From: Rapidithrix thailandica
Lineage (GTDB): Bacteria > Bacteroidota > Bacteroidia > Cytophagales > Flammeovirgaceae
DNA length: 64,000 bases
Assembly: GCF_039710355.1 (NCBI RefSeq)
Contig: NZ_JBDKWZ010000016.1
Location: 62,001 to 126,000 of the forward strand
Direction of reading: 5' to 3'
How positions within the stretch are numbered: the stretch's first letter is position 1; each line of letters opens with the position of its first letter. Both the position numbers and the translations under genes were made by a program. The notes beneath the pieces were generated by a model. It searched no databases and was not told the origin of the DNA. It saw only the letters and a list, made by a program, of their open reading frames with translations. This document shows, piece after piece, positions 34,620 through 44,500 of the stretch.

Positions 34620-36566
34620 TCATTCGGCTTGGGCATACTCCCAGGCACTTTTGTACGCCCCGATTTCATCAATATAAGACAGAAAATCCTGATAAAACGG
34701 ATGGGTAGACAAGGTTGCACTGTCTCCGATGACTACCAGTTTTTTACGGGCACGTGTCAGGGCTACATTCATTCTCCGGATATCTTCCAGAAAACCAATC
34801 CGTCCTTTCTCATTGCTTCTGACCAAACTGATATAAATGACATCCCGCTCCTGCCCCTGAAAACCATCTATGGAATTGACTTGGGTGAAAGGAGCACCTG
34901 TTTGTAAGGTCTCATTTTCCTTTAGCAATTGCCGCAATTGTGATACTTGTGCTTTATAAGGAGAAATCAAACCAATGGACAAGCCTTCGTCCAAAACATG
35001 AGGATGGGAAGTATTGAGATATTCCAACATTTCACCCAAGTGAATGGCCAGTAGTCCGGCTTCGCCTGGGTTGTATTTGCTAAGATTTTCTTTATGTCTT
35101 TTTTCTTCAAACCCTCTGCCTGCCGTATCAATAAACTCCACCGGGTTTCCGAAGTATGGATCTGCCGGGTCTTTGACCAACAGCCAATTTTCCACATGGT
35201 GGTCGGCAATCAGGCGGTCTTTGTAAAATTGACGGCTGCTGAAGTTCATGATTTTTTGATGCATGCGGTATTGGGTTTGCAGCATCACGTCTACTTTTTG
35301 CCGTTTGATCACTTTTTCAAACAGGGTGGTACTTAAGCCTTGTTTGGCTGCTTCATACGATTTGATCGTAGGTGGTAACTGACAATGGTCTCCGGCAAAA
35401 ACGACCCTTTCGCTTTTGACAATGGGAATCCAGCAAGCAGGTTCCAGGGATTGTGCCGCTTCATCGATGAATACGGTACTGAACGTTTTATGCCGGATGA
35501 ATTTGTTGACAGAGCCGACCAGCGTTGCCGTAATTACTTGGGCATCGTTGATCAGGTGATCTACCATGTACTTTTCCAAATACGTAGCCTCATCCAGCAT
35601 TTTCCTCGACTCGGTCAATAGCAACTTGCGTTGTTCTCTTTCATCCCGGCCATACTTGCGTTTATACTTATAGGCCATTTTCTTATACTCTTCGGCATTC
35701 TTCCGGAGTTTTTTCAGGTAGCGATAATCCTCATGTTCGGACAGCTGGGCTTCCACGCTAAGATGAATCAACTCTTCACTGACTCTCGCCGGGTTGCCGA
35801 TACGCAAAACTTTCAGCCCTTGAGCTGCCAGTTTTTCCGTCAGCAAGTCCACCGCTGTATTGCTTGGTGCCGTTACCAATACCTGTTTTTCCTGATTGAG
35901 AGTGGCTTTTACGGCCTGTACGATGGTGGTAGTCTTTCCAGTGCCCGGAGGGCCGTGAATGATGGCTACATCCCGGGCTGCCAGGATATTTTGTAACGCT
36001 TTATTTTGAGAATCATTCAGAGCAGGTAAAGGGGGGAAGTAAGGGCGTTGTTCCTCCGGAAGAAAACGGGCCGTTTGACGACCGCATATCACGTCTCTGA
36101 GTTCTTTCAACCGGCCTTCTTCAGCCGAAAGTACTTTTTCCACGGCACTTTCCATTTCCGTGTAACTGGCTGCATCAAAGGTCATGTCCACTCCAAGGAG
36201 TCCGTAATCCAGCCAATCCGGCAACTCTTCCACATTGACGGCAACCTTCATAGAGTCGCGCCATACGGAAGTAATGACTCCGATCAATCGATCGCTTTTT
36301 TTGGCTTCCTTGCCATTGTCAAACACGGAGACCATCCCTCCGACCTGAAAGCCATGCGATTCGCCTTGTTGGGTGCTGCGTTCCAGAGTCAGGTGAAAGT
36401 TTTCACCCGTGCCTATTTCGGTACGCAATACTTTTACCGGATACCAGGTGACACCTTTCTTTTTCCGCTCTTGTAAAGGCGTTTGCAGTACCTCCGTCTG
36501 GTATTGACGGAAGTCAGCTTCCTTTTCTATTTTCAATAACTGCAACAGTTGCTTGAGATCTTCCAT
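34620..36566 (-). CDS. SF1B (UPF1/IGHMBP2-like) DNA/RNA helicase
   Basis: 648 residues. N-terminal beta-barrel region (about 1-150), then helicase motifs: Q-type LNDSQNKALQN, Walker A IIHGPPGTGKTTTIVQA (about 205-220), TAPSNTAVDLL (Ia), FIDEAAQSLEP (II), VFAGDHCQLPPTI (III), TQYRMHQKIMNF (IV), SIDGFQGQERDVIYISLVRS (V) and RRMNVALTRARKKLVVIGD (VI). This is the layout of bacterial IGHMBP2-like ATPases that unwind DNA or RNA 5'-3'. The physiological role in Bacteroidota is not defined. It is transcribed alone. Confidence 0.92.
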   Translation of the reverse strand: MEDLKQLLQLLKIEKEADFRQYQTEVLQTPLQERKKKGVTWYPVKVLRTEIGTGENFHLTLERSTQQGESHGFQVGGMVSVFDNGKEAKKSDRLIGVITSVWRDSMKVAVNVEELPDWLDYGLLGVDMTFDAASYTEMESAVEKVLSAEEGRLKELRDVICGRQTARFLPEEQRPYFPPLPALNDSQNKALQNILAARDVAIIHGPPGTGKTTTIVQAVKATLNQEKQVLVTAPSNTAVDLLTEKLAAQGLKVLRIGNPARVSEELIHLSVEAQLSEHEDYRYLKKLRKNAEEYKKMAYKYKRKYGRDEREQRKLLLTESRKMLDEATYLEKYMVDHLINDAQVITATLVGSVNKFIRHKTFSTVFIDEAAQSLEPACWIPIVKSERVVFAGDHCQLPPTIKSYEAAKQGLSTTLFEKVIKRQKVDVMLQTQYRMHQKIMNFSSRQFYKDRLIADHHVENWLLVKDPADPYFGNPVEFIDTAGRGFEEKRHKENLSKYNPGEAGLLAIHLGEMLEYLNTSHPHVLDEGLSIGLISPYKAQVSQLRQLLKENETLQTGAPFTQVNSIDGFQGQERDVIYISLVRSNEKGRIGFLEDIRRMNVALTRARKKLVVIGDSATLSTHPFYQDFLSYIDEIGAYKSAWEYAQAE

Positions 36567-36676
36567 AAAGTTATTTCTTCCTCCTTGGCCATCAGGACCT
36601 TTCCTGAAACCTGTGCCGCAAAGGTAAACCGAAAGCTTGCAACCGTCAACCCGAAAAAACAGCCCTGTTCATAAAA

Positions 36677-36709
36677 AAACCTTCCAGGTGTTGAAAACCT
36701 GGAAGGTTT
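36677..36709 (-). terminator. Terminator of the GH92 gene
   Basis: AAACCTTCCAGGT (36677-36689) and ACCTGGAAGGTTT (36697-36709) form a perfect 13-bp stem. On the minus strand it is followed by a T-run, just after the GH92 stop. Confidence 0.85.
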
Positions 36710-36733
36710 AGGGCTAAAAGCCTTAACGATTGA

Positions 36734-39052
36734 TTATTGTTTTACGGGTTGTGACATAGAGTACGGACGGTCTTCCAATTGCGTACCCCATTCTTGATTA
36801 GGCGTGTTGCTCATTTCGAAGTGTACCTCGCCACCTTTTTGGATGTCTCCATGTGTCAGGTAGGTTTTCGAATATGCTTGCCCGTTCAGGGTTGCCGATT
36901 GGATATAGAGGTTTTCCGCACTGTTGTTGGCTGCTTTGATGGTAAAGGTATTGCCGTTTTCCAATTGCAATTTCACTTCTTCAAACATCGGAGAACCAAT
37001 GGCGTACTCGTCTGTTCCCGGGCACACCGGATAGAAGCCCATCGATGAAAAAACATACCAGGCAGAGGTTTGCCCATTGTCTTCATCTCCGCAAAGCCCG
37101 TCAGGAGTAGGGGCATAAAGTTTGTCCATTACTTCTCTCAAGTGCTTTTGCGCTTTCCAAGGTTGACCAGAGTAATTGTATAAGTAAATAGCATGTTGAA
37201 TAGGCTGGTTACCATGTGCGTACTGACCCATGTTGGCCGCTACCATTTCGGTGATTTCATGGATTTCAAAACCGTAGTAGGTAAAATCGAAGATCGGATC
37301 CATGCTGAATACGGAGTCTAATTTGGCATTAAAAGCATCGTCTCCACCCATCAGGTCGATTAACCCTTGCGGATCTTGGAATACCGACCAGGTATAGTGC
37401 CAGGAGCTTCCTTCGGTAAAGGCACCTCCCCAAGCTTCGGGAACAAATGGTGTTTGCCATTGCCCGTTTTCATAGCGGGCACGCATAAAATTAGTAGTAG
37501 GGTCAAATACATTGCGATAGTTTTGCGCTCGTTTGGCAAAGCGATCTATTTCTTCCTGTGGTTTACCTAACTCTTTGGCCAGTTGCATAATGGTAAAATC
37601 GGCATAGGCGTATTCCAAGGTACGGGCTACGTTTTCATTGACTTTTACATCATAAGGAATATACCCCAACTTGTTGTAATAGTCTACTCCGAAACGTCCT
37701 ACGGAAGTAAGTGGCCCAGCATTTTCACTGTTTTTCAGAATGGCCTCGTACAAGGTTTCGATATCGTATCCACGAATACCTTTCAGGTATGCGTCCGCAA
37801 TGATGGAGGCAGAGTTGGAACCGATCATACAATCGCGGTGACCCGGGCTGGCCCATTCCGGTAACCAACCACTCTCTTTATAGGTGTTGACCAAGCCTTG
37901 CATGATTTGGCTATTCATCTCAGGGTACATTACCGTAAAGAATGGGAATACGGCCCGGAAGGTATCCCAGAATCCGTTGTCGGTAAACATATAACCGTCC
38001 AATACCTTACCATTATACGGGCTGTAGTGAACAATTTTTCCTTCTTTGGTATATTCGTAAAACTTGCGGGGAAACAATAACACGCGGTACAGAGAAGTAT
38101 AGAAGTTTTTCTTGGCCTTTTCGGATCCGCCTTTCACCTGGATTTTATTTAACTCTTTGTTCCAAGCGGCTTGCGCTTCGGTTTTCAGGGTTTCAAAGTC
38201 TTTACTACCGATTTCGGCCGCCATATTTTGTTGTGCTTGCTCTTGAGAAATAAACGAAGAAGCGACCTTTACATGGACAGTTTCTCCCGGTTGGGTGGCA
38301 AATTGGATATAGGCTCCGGTGCGTTCGGCCTCTTTTTCTAACTCTTCACTGACGCCCTCGTTGGTCCAGGTTCCGGCAGTGGTGAAATCTTTGTCAAATT
38401 CGGCTACAAAGTAATTTGCGAAATTGGCAGGTACACCTCCACTGTTATTTTTGGCCCAACCGATGATTTTTCGCTCTTCGGGCAAAACTTTTACATACGA
38501 ACCTTTGTGATAGGCATCCAACAGGATATATGCGGCTTCCGACTCCGGAAAGGTAAAACGGAATACGGCCGCTCTCTCCGTAGGCGTTACTTCTGCCTGA
38601 ATGCCATACGATTCCAAATCTACCTTGTAATAATGTGGCAAAACAACTTCACTGTCGTGCGAAAATTTGGAAGCACGCTCCTTTTCCTGGGTTTTCAATT
38701 CCCCTGTTATGGCCATTAAGGAAAAAGCTCCGTAGTCATTGATCCAAGGGCTGGGCTGATGGGTTTGTTTGATACCAACCAGTGAATCTTTTTGGTATTG
38801 ATAGGCCCAGCCGTCTCCGTTTTTGCCGGTTTGCGGCGACCAGAAATTCATCCCCCATGGCAAAGCAATGGCCGGGTAGGTATTTCCATTAGAAAATTTA
38901 AATTCCGAATCCGAACCGACTAAGGGGTTGACAAATGCTGTCAGGTCTTCCGGAGAAGAGGCTGTTTGGGGACTCTCTTTTGTGTCCTTTTGTGGCTGGC
39001 AAGCACTGAAAAATAGCGCTGTTAAGCCTAGTACTAGAAGTAGGTTTTTCAT
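36734..39052 (-). CDS. GH92 family alpha-mannosidase-type lipoprotein
   Basis: 772 residues. Lipoprotein signal ends FFSAC (Cys18). GH92 enzymes are calcium-dependent, inverting exo-alpha-mannosidases, usually alpha-1,2. Family blocks seen: VNPLVGSDSEFKFSNGNTYPA, GWAYQYQKDSLVGIKQTHQPSPW, DGYMFTDNGFWDTFRAVFPFF, GWLPEWASPGHRDCMIGSNSASIIADAYLKG, and NQPIQHAIYLYNYSGQPWKAQ near the end, followed by GDEDNGQTSAWYVFSSMGFYPVCPG. It probably acts on mannan or N-glycans at the cell surface or in the periplasm. No SusCD pair is adjacent, so it is not in a visible PUL. Confidence 0.93.
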   Translation of the reverse strand: MKNLLLVLGLTALFFSACQPQKDTKESPQTASSPEDLTAFVNPLVGSDSEFKFSNGNTYPAIALPWGMNFWSPQTGKNGDGWAYQYQKDSLVGIKQTHQPSPWINDYGAFSLMAITGELKTQEKERASKFSHDSEVVLPHYYKVDLESYGIQAEVTPTERAAVFRFTFPESEAAYILLDAYHKGSYVKVLPEERKIIGWAKNNSGGVPANFANYFVAEFDKDFTTAGTWTNEGVSEELEKEAERTGAYIQFATQPGETVHVKVASSFISQEQAQQNMAAEIGSKDFETLKTEAQAAWNKELNKIQVKGGSEKAKKNFYTSLYRVLLFPRKFYEYTKEGKIVHYSPYNGKVLDGYMFTDNGFWDTFRAVFPFFTVMYPEMNSQIMQGLVNTYKESGWLPEWASPGHRDCMIGSNSASIIADAYLKGIRGYDIETLYEAILKNSENAGPLTSVGRFGVDYYNKLGYIPYDVKVNENVARTLEYAYADFTIMQLAKELGKPQEEIDRFAKRAQNYRNVFDPTTNFMRARYENGQWQTPFVPEAWGGAFTEGSSWHYTWSVFQDPQGLIDLMGGDDAFNAKLDSVFSMDPIFDFTYYGFEIHEITEMVAANMGQYAHGNQPIQHAIYLYNYSGQPWKAQKHLREVMDKLYAPTPDGLCGDEDNGQTSAWYVFSSMGFYPVCPGTDEYAIGSPMFEEVKLQLENGNTFTIKAANNSAENLYIQSATLNGQAYSKTYLTHGDIQKGGEVHFEMSNTPNQEWGTQLEDRPYSMSQPVKQ

Positions 39053-39258
39053 TTTTAAATTTATGTTACGGTTTTAATTTTAAGAGTGTGTTAGTGAATT
39101 TTACCGCAAAATAGTGGATTATTTTCAGAATTGCCGGATTTGTCATTGATTTATAGGGAGCCGCCGGGCTATTTTCAGACTTTTGATCGATAGGGGTTGT
39201 GCATTGTGCGGATGCTTGACAGGATTTGTGTTTCCCAATTTTTTCCAGATTTACTCCC

Positions 39259-39266
39259 TACCTTTG
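39259..39266 (+). promoter_or_regulatory. -7 promoter box (TACCTTTG) for the OmpR-type two-component genes
   Basis: A perfect match to the Bacteroidota TAnnTTTG -7 consensus, 40 bp before the ATG at 39307. The -33 element is not clear. Confidence 0.45.
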
Positions 39267-39306
39267 CCCGGGGCGAGTGTTTGGTAAACTACAAAAACTG
39301 ATACTT

Positions 39307-39984
39307 ATGAAGATCCTGATCATAGAAGACGAACCAAGCATGCAAGAGGTGCTGAAACAAGCACTGGAACAGGAAAGATACCGGGTAGAATCGGCGGAGG
39401 ATTTTGAAACGGCCATGGACAAAATTTTGGCGTATGAGTACGACTGTATTTTGTTAGACATCATGTTGCCAGGAGGAAGTGGGTTGGGGGTTTTACAGGA
39501 ATTGAAAAAACAAGGAAAATCCGATAGTGTCATTATCCTTTCCGCCAAAGACTCAGTAGACGATAAAATTGAAGGGTTGAATCTGGGAGCGGACGATTAC
39601 CTCACCAAGCCCTTTCATATTGCAGAACTACAAGCACGGATAAAATCGGTGTTGCGAAGAAAAATTTTTGGCGGACAGCAAATCGTTACCCTGAACAATG
39701 TACAAATCAACTATGAGGAACGCAGTGTGTCTGTAGCTGATGTTCCCCTTCCCCTTAACCGGAAGGAATTTGATATCCTAACCTACTTTGCCGCCAATAA
39801 AAACCGCTTGATTAACAAAGCCTCCCTCGCCGAACACGTATGGGGCGACTATATCGATCAAGCTGATGATTTTGATTTTATCTATTCTCAAATAAAAAAC
39901 CTCCGGAAAAAACTCAAGAAATGCCGGGCTGGTATAGAGATACAGGCCGTATACGGTTTGGGGTATAAACTGGTCCTTTCATGA
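39307..39984 (+). CDS. OmpR/PhoB-family response regulator
   Basis: 225 residues from ATG 39307; the upstream in-frame extension overlaps the promoter box and lacks family similarity. The receiver has acidic IIEDEPSM, phospho-Asp51 in ILLDIMLPGGSG and Lys in LTKPF. The winged helix (about 130-225) has VPLPLNRKEFDILTYFAANKNRLI and VYGLGYKLV. It overlaps the kinase gene by 4 nt (ATGA). Confidence 0.94.
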   Translation: MKILIIEDEPSMQEVLKQALEQERYRVESAEDFETAMDKILAYEYDCILLDIMLPGGSGLGVLQELKKQGKSDSVIILSAKDSVDDKIEGLNLGADDYLTKPFHIAELQARIKSVLRRKIFGGQQIVTLNNVQINYEERSVSVADVPLPLNRKEFDILTYFAANKNRLINKASLAEHVWGDYIDQADDFDFIYSQIKNLRKKLKKCRAGIEIQAVYGLGYKLVLS

Positions 39985-41246
39985 AACTCCTCAATCATAC
40001 CTTACTTTACTTGTCGGTGGCTTTGCTGCCCGTGATTGGTATTTGGGCTGCAATCTTCTACCTGAACATGATGGACGAAGTATACGATAGCATTGATGAC
40101 GGCTTGGAAAATCATAAAATGTTGGTCATCCGGAGAGCAATGGAAGATACGACTGTATTGCAGAATGACCGGTTTGGGTCAAATAACTTTGCCTTGCGGA
40201 AATTGCCAAAATCTTCAGCCATTACCGTGAAAGACACCTACAAGGATACGCTGATGTATATGGAAAATGAAGAAGATTTTGAACCTGTACGCATGCTTAC
40301 TACGGTGTTTTATCGTCCCGGGCAAGGCTATTACCAACTCAAAGTCATCACTTCTATGGTGGAGGAAGATGATTTGATAGAAGATCTTCTTTATTCTCTG
40401 TTCTGGTTGTATGTAGTGTTATTGGCCAGCGTGTTGGTGGTCAATAATTTCTTACTGCGGAAAATCTGGAAACCCTTTTACCATTTGCTCCATTACCTGA
40501 AAGGTTTCCGGCTGGAAAACAAACCGGTAGTAAAACCGGTGTCTACCAAAGTGAAGGAGTTTCAGGATTTGAACGAAGCGGTGGTTTCGTTGCTGGAGCG
40601 CAACATTGAAGTATTCAATAGCCAGAAACAATTTATTGAAAATGCCTCACATGAACTTCAAACGCCATTGGCGATCAGCTTGAACAAATTGGAACTGCTC
40701 TTGGAAGAAATGCAAGGCGAGGAAAAACAAGCGCAGACCATAGGGCAAGTCATGGCGACACTGGAAAAGCTTACCCGCTTAAACAAATCTTTGTTGTTAT
40801 TGTCCAAAATTGAAAACCGCCAGTTTCCGGAGGAAGAACCGGTGCATTTTCACCAATTGGCTTATCGACTTACGGAGGATTTTGCAGATCTGGCCGGATT
40901 CAAAGAGTTGCGGCTTTCTTATATAGAAGAAGCTCCCTTATCCGTAACAATGAACAAAGACTTGGCGGAAATCCTGTTGACCAACTTACTGAAAAACGCC
41001 ATTGTGCATAATTATGCCGGAGGCCAAGTCACCGTCAAAGTATGTGCTTATGCTCTCCGAATAGAAAATACCGGTAAGTCCGAAGCGTTGGATGCCCAAA
41101 AGGCTTTCGGCCGTTTTTACAAGAATAGTTCTCAAAATGCTTCCACAGGTTTAGGGTTGGCGATTGCAAAAGCCATTGCCGATGTGTATGGGATTTCCCT
41201 TCGCTATCATTATGATGAAAAGCATATACTTTCCTTGGAGTTTTAA
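39981..41246 (+). CDS. Membrane sensor histidine kinase partner
   Basis: 421 residues. Membrane helices at about 8-28 and 132-153 enclose a roughly 100-residue periplasmic sensor of unknown type. HisKA phospho-His lies in IENASHELQTPLAISLNKLE. The HATPase is short but has an N-box (LLTNLLKNAIVHNYAG) and STGLGLAIAKAI. Overlap with the regulator gene implies coupled expression. The downstream gap 41247-41549 has no clear terminator or feature. Confidence 0.92.
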   Translation: MKLLNHTLLYLSVALLPVIGIWAAIFYLNMMDEVYDSIDDGLENHKMLVIRRAMEDTTVLQNDRFGSNNFALRKLPKSSAITVKDTYKDTLMYMENEEDFEPVRMLTTVFYRPGQGYYQLKVITSMVEEDDLIEDLLYSLFWLYVVLLASVLVVNNFLLRKIWKPFYHLLHYLKGFRLENKPVVKPVSTKVKEFQDLNEAVVSLLERNIEVFNSQKQFIENASHELQTPLAISLNKLELLLEEMQGEEKQAQTIGQVMATLEKLTRLNKSLLLLSKIENRQFPEEEPVHFHQLAYRLTEDFADLAGFKELRLSYIEEAPLSVTMNKDLAEILLTNLLKNAIVHNYAGGQVTVKVCAYALRIENTGKSEALDAQKAFGRFYKNSSQNASTGLGLAIAKAIADVYGISLRYHYDEKHILSLEF

Positions 41247-41549
41247 GCAAGAGCAGAGTTCAAAAAGCCCATGAAAAGGAGAGCGAAAAAGGCACAATCC
41301 CACTCGTAAATGAAGGAATGATGATGATATCCGTAAATAAAAAAGAGTACCGGATTACCTTGTGAAATTCACAAAGCCTATGTGTACACAGGGGATTTCC
41401 ATGGATCCTTGCTATCTTTCGGGGAAGAATGAAACAGATCGCTTTGGCTTATTGGCAATAAGCAAACTAACTATGAGTGAAAGACAGAAATGAAAGTAGC
41501 TGCTTTTCACTGATGACTCTTAGCGGAATCATACAAGTAAATATGAACA

Positions 41550-44500
41550 ATGAATAAGCACCAACAAGGGCCTTTGATCTATGGGAGAAAAAAGGAACTA
41601 CACAAACTTTTGTCCCAATACCGGGAGTTGGCAGCCGGACCTGCGGGGGTGAAATTACTCTTTGTCTCAGGGCATTCGGGGATTGGGAAAACGGCTTTGG
41701 TCCAGGCTTTTTTTGAGCAGATTATGGCTGAAGGGGCTTTCTGCTATGTAGGAAAATACGAACAACTTAACCAGAATATTCCCTATTCCGGGCTTAAAAA
41801 AGCGTTCTCCGCTTATATCAAACACTTACTGACCCAAGGTGACGATGCACAATTGTCCTATATCCGGGAGAAACTGTTGGAGGAGTTAGGGGCGAGTAGT
41901 AAGTTACTCGTCGATTATATACCCGAACTGGAATTTATCATCGGGCATGCGCCTTTTAGTAGTGAGTGGGACCCCAACCGCTCCAAAAAACGTTTTTTTT
42001 ATCTCTTTCAACTGTTTTTGGATATCGTATTGGAAATGCACAGTCCCTTTGTCCTCTTTTTGGATGATTTGCAATGGACGGATATTTCCAGCTTGAATCT
42101 TTTGAGATACCTATTGGCCAATCCTCAAAAAGGCCAATTACTCATTGTCGGATGCTTCCGGACAAATGAAGTTCCTTCCACTCATCCTTTGCATAGTTTT
42201 TTTTCCAGCTTGGACGAAGGGCAAATCTCTTGGGATACCTTGTCGCTTCACAAACTGGAACAACAGCATATTCATGAAATTATCAAGGAACGTTTTCCGG
42301 AAGTCACAGAACGTGGACCAGTAGTCTCAGTGCTGCAACAGTATTCTCAAGGAAATCCCTTGTTTATCCGTTCCTTGTTCAACCATCTACTGGAAGGTGG
42401 CTGGGTGCATATAGAAAATAACCGTTGGGTGGTAGACCTGGAAGCAATAAGTGAGCGGTATGATAATCAAACGGTTACGGATCTTCTCCAGAAACAATGG
42501 GTCAACATGTCGGAAGCGACCTATGACTTGTTGCATTTGGCAGCTTGTGTGGGAAATAAATTTGACCTATCTCTTTTGAAGGTGGCAGCAGGTAGGGAAG
42601 AGCATACATGTACACAATTGCTGACAGAAGTAGTGCAAGCCGGTTGGCTACACCAGGAAGGAGAAGAGTATGAGTTTAGCCATGACTATATCCGGGAAGC
42701 TTTATACGAAAATTTGAAACGGGAAAAACGGAAGCAACTGCATTACCAAATCGGTAATGCGATGCTTAGTAGTATGTATCAAGAACTCTCGACTACTGAA
42801 TTACAATTTACCGCTTTACAGTTTAATCTTGCGGCAAGTATATTAAAACAGGATACTGAAAAATTGACGATCGCCCAGCTCAATTTGCAAGCCGGTAATA
42901 TAGCCCGGAAAAACAATGCCTATGAGTTAGCGATTTATTATTACCGGAGTGGCATTGACCTGTTGCAATCGTTGAAAAAGGAAGCACCTCATGCCATATG
43001 GTTTGCTCTTCAATTAAGCAAAGCCGATAGTGAATACCTGAATGGAAACTATGAAGTGGCCATGTTTACTTTGGATGAGCTGTTGCCATCGGTTCAAAAC
43101 CGCCTTGACAAAGCTCAAATATATGAGCGGAAAATCATGATCAACACCCATTTGGAGCGGATGAAAGAGGCCGTGCACATCTTGAGAGAAGGATTGCTGT
43201 TGTTTGATTTAACTCTTCCTATGGATGGAGAACAGTCGAGACGGCAGGTTATGAACTTGAAACAACCCTTGGCTGATTTTCTGATGAACCATCCGGTTCG
43301 GGATTTGTTGGACCATGCCTCCGGTGAAGAGATGGATGCAGACACTTTGGCGATTCAGAATTTGCTTTATACCGCTGGAATTGCCCTGCATCATACCAAT
43401 GAGCAACAAATCATTTGGCAATCTCTGCATATCATTACCACCTCATTACAAAGGGAGTTTACCCCATTTACGGCAATAGGTTTTGTTTCCTACGGGCGGA
43501 TGCTACTGGCGAATTTTGAAAATTTTGACCACGGCTATGAATTTGGTTGCCTGGCCTTGCAGTTGATCCGTAAATTGGAAGATAACCATTTGAAATGCAG
43601 GGTATTTGGGGTGTTTGCTTTTTATGTGAGCTTGTGGAAAAAGCATTTGCAGGAAAGTCTGCCGATTTTAGAAGAAGGGATACGGGCGGGAATTGAACAC
43701 GGTGATCATATAGGGGCCAATATTTTGCATTCCCATTTGTTGATTACCCGGTTTGTGTGCGGGCACCCTTTGCAGGAGTTCACAGGTTTTGAAACGCGTG
43801 TTACCCGTAACAACCTGGAGTTTTCCCCTTATATTGTCGATTATCACAAACAATTGGCCATCGCCTTGTCAGAGGAAGGGCAGTATTTTACCCTTCCGCC
43901 TAGGGAAAACTCTCCGTTGGGAGCCAAATATACCATGCATGACCAGGCATTTTATTGGCATCATGTAATGGCCAAATATTACTATTTATTTGAGTCTTAC
44001 ACCCTGGCAGCAAAAGAATCGGAGGCGGCTGCCGGATACAGCACCTTGCAAAAAGCGTCACCGCTCTATGCCGAAAATATCTTTTATTGGTCTTTGGCTA
44101 TGATGGCAGGTTTTTATAATTACTGTCCGGATGCCCAAGACAGAAGTCTGAGGTTGTTACAACAGCATTTGAATACTATGAATATCTGGCAGCAACACTG
44201 TCCCGGAAATTTTGGGCATAAGTACTTGCTGATGGAGGCGGAGTACAACCGGATCCACGGACATCTTTCCTATGCCCAACAATGCTATCAACAGGCCATT
44301 GCAGAAGCCCGGCGACAAGGCTATGTGCAAAACGAGGCTTTGACTCATGAGTGCTATGCCCGTTTTTTGATGTTTCAACGGGAAGTGCCGGAACTTGCCG
44401 GGCAGCATTTAATACAAGCGATTAACTGCTACGGCCATTGGGGGGCTACGGCCAAAGTGAAATTTTTAAAACAAAAATATGCGTATTTGCTTCCGGAAGA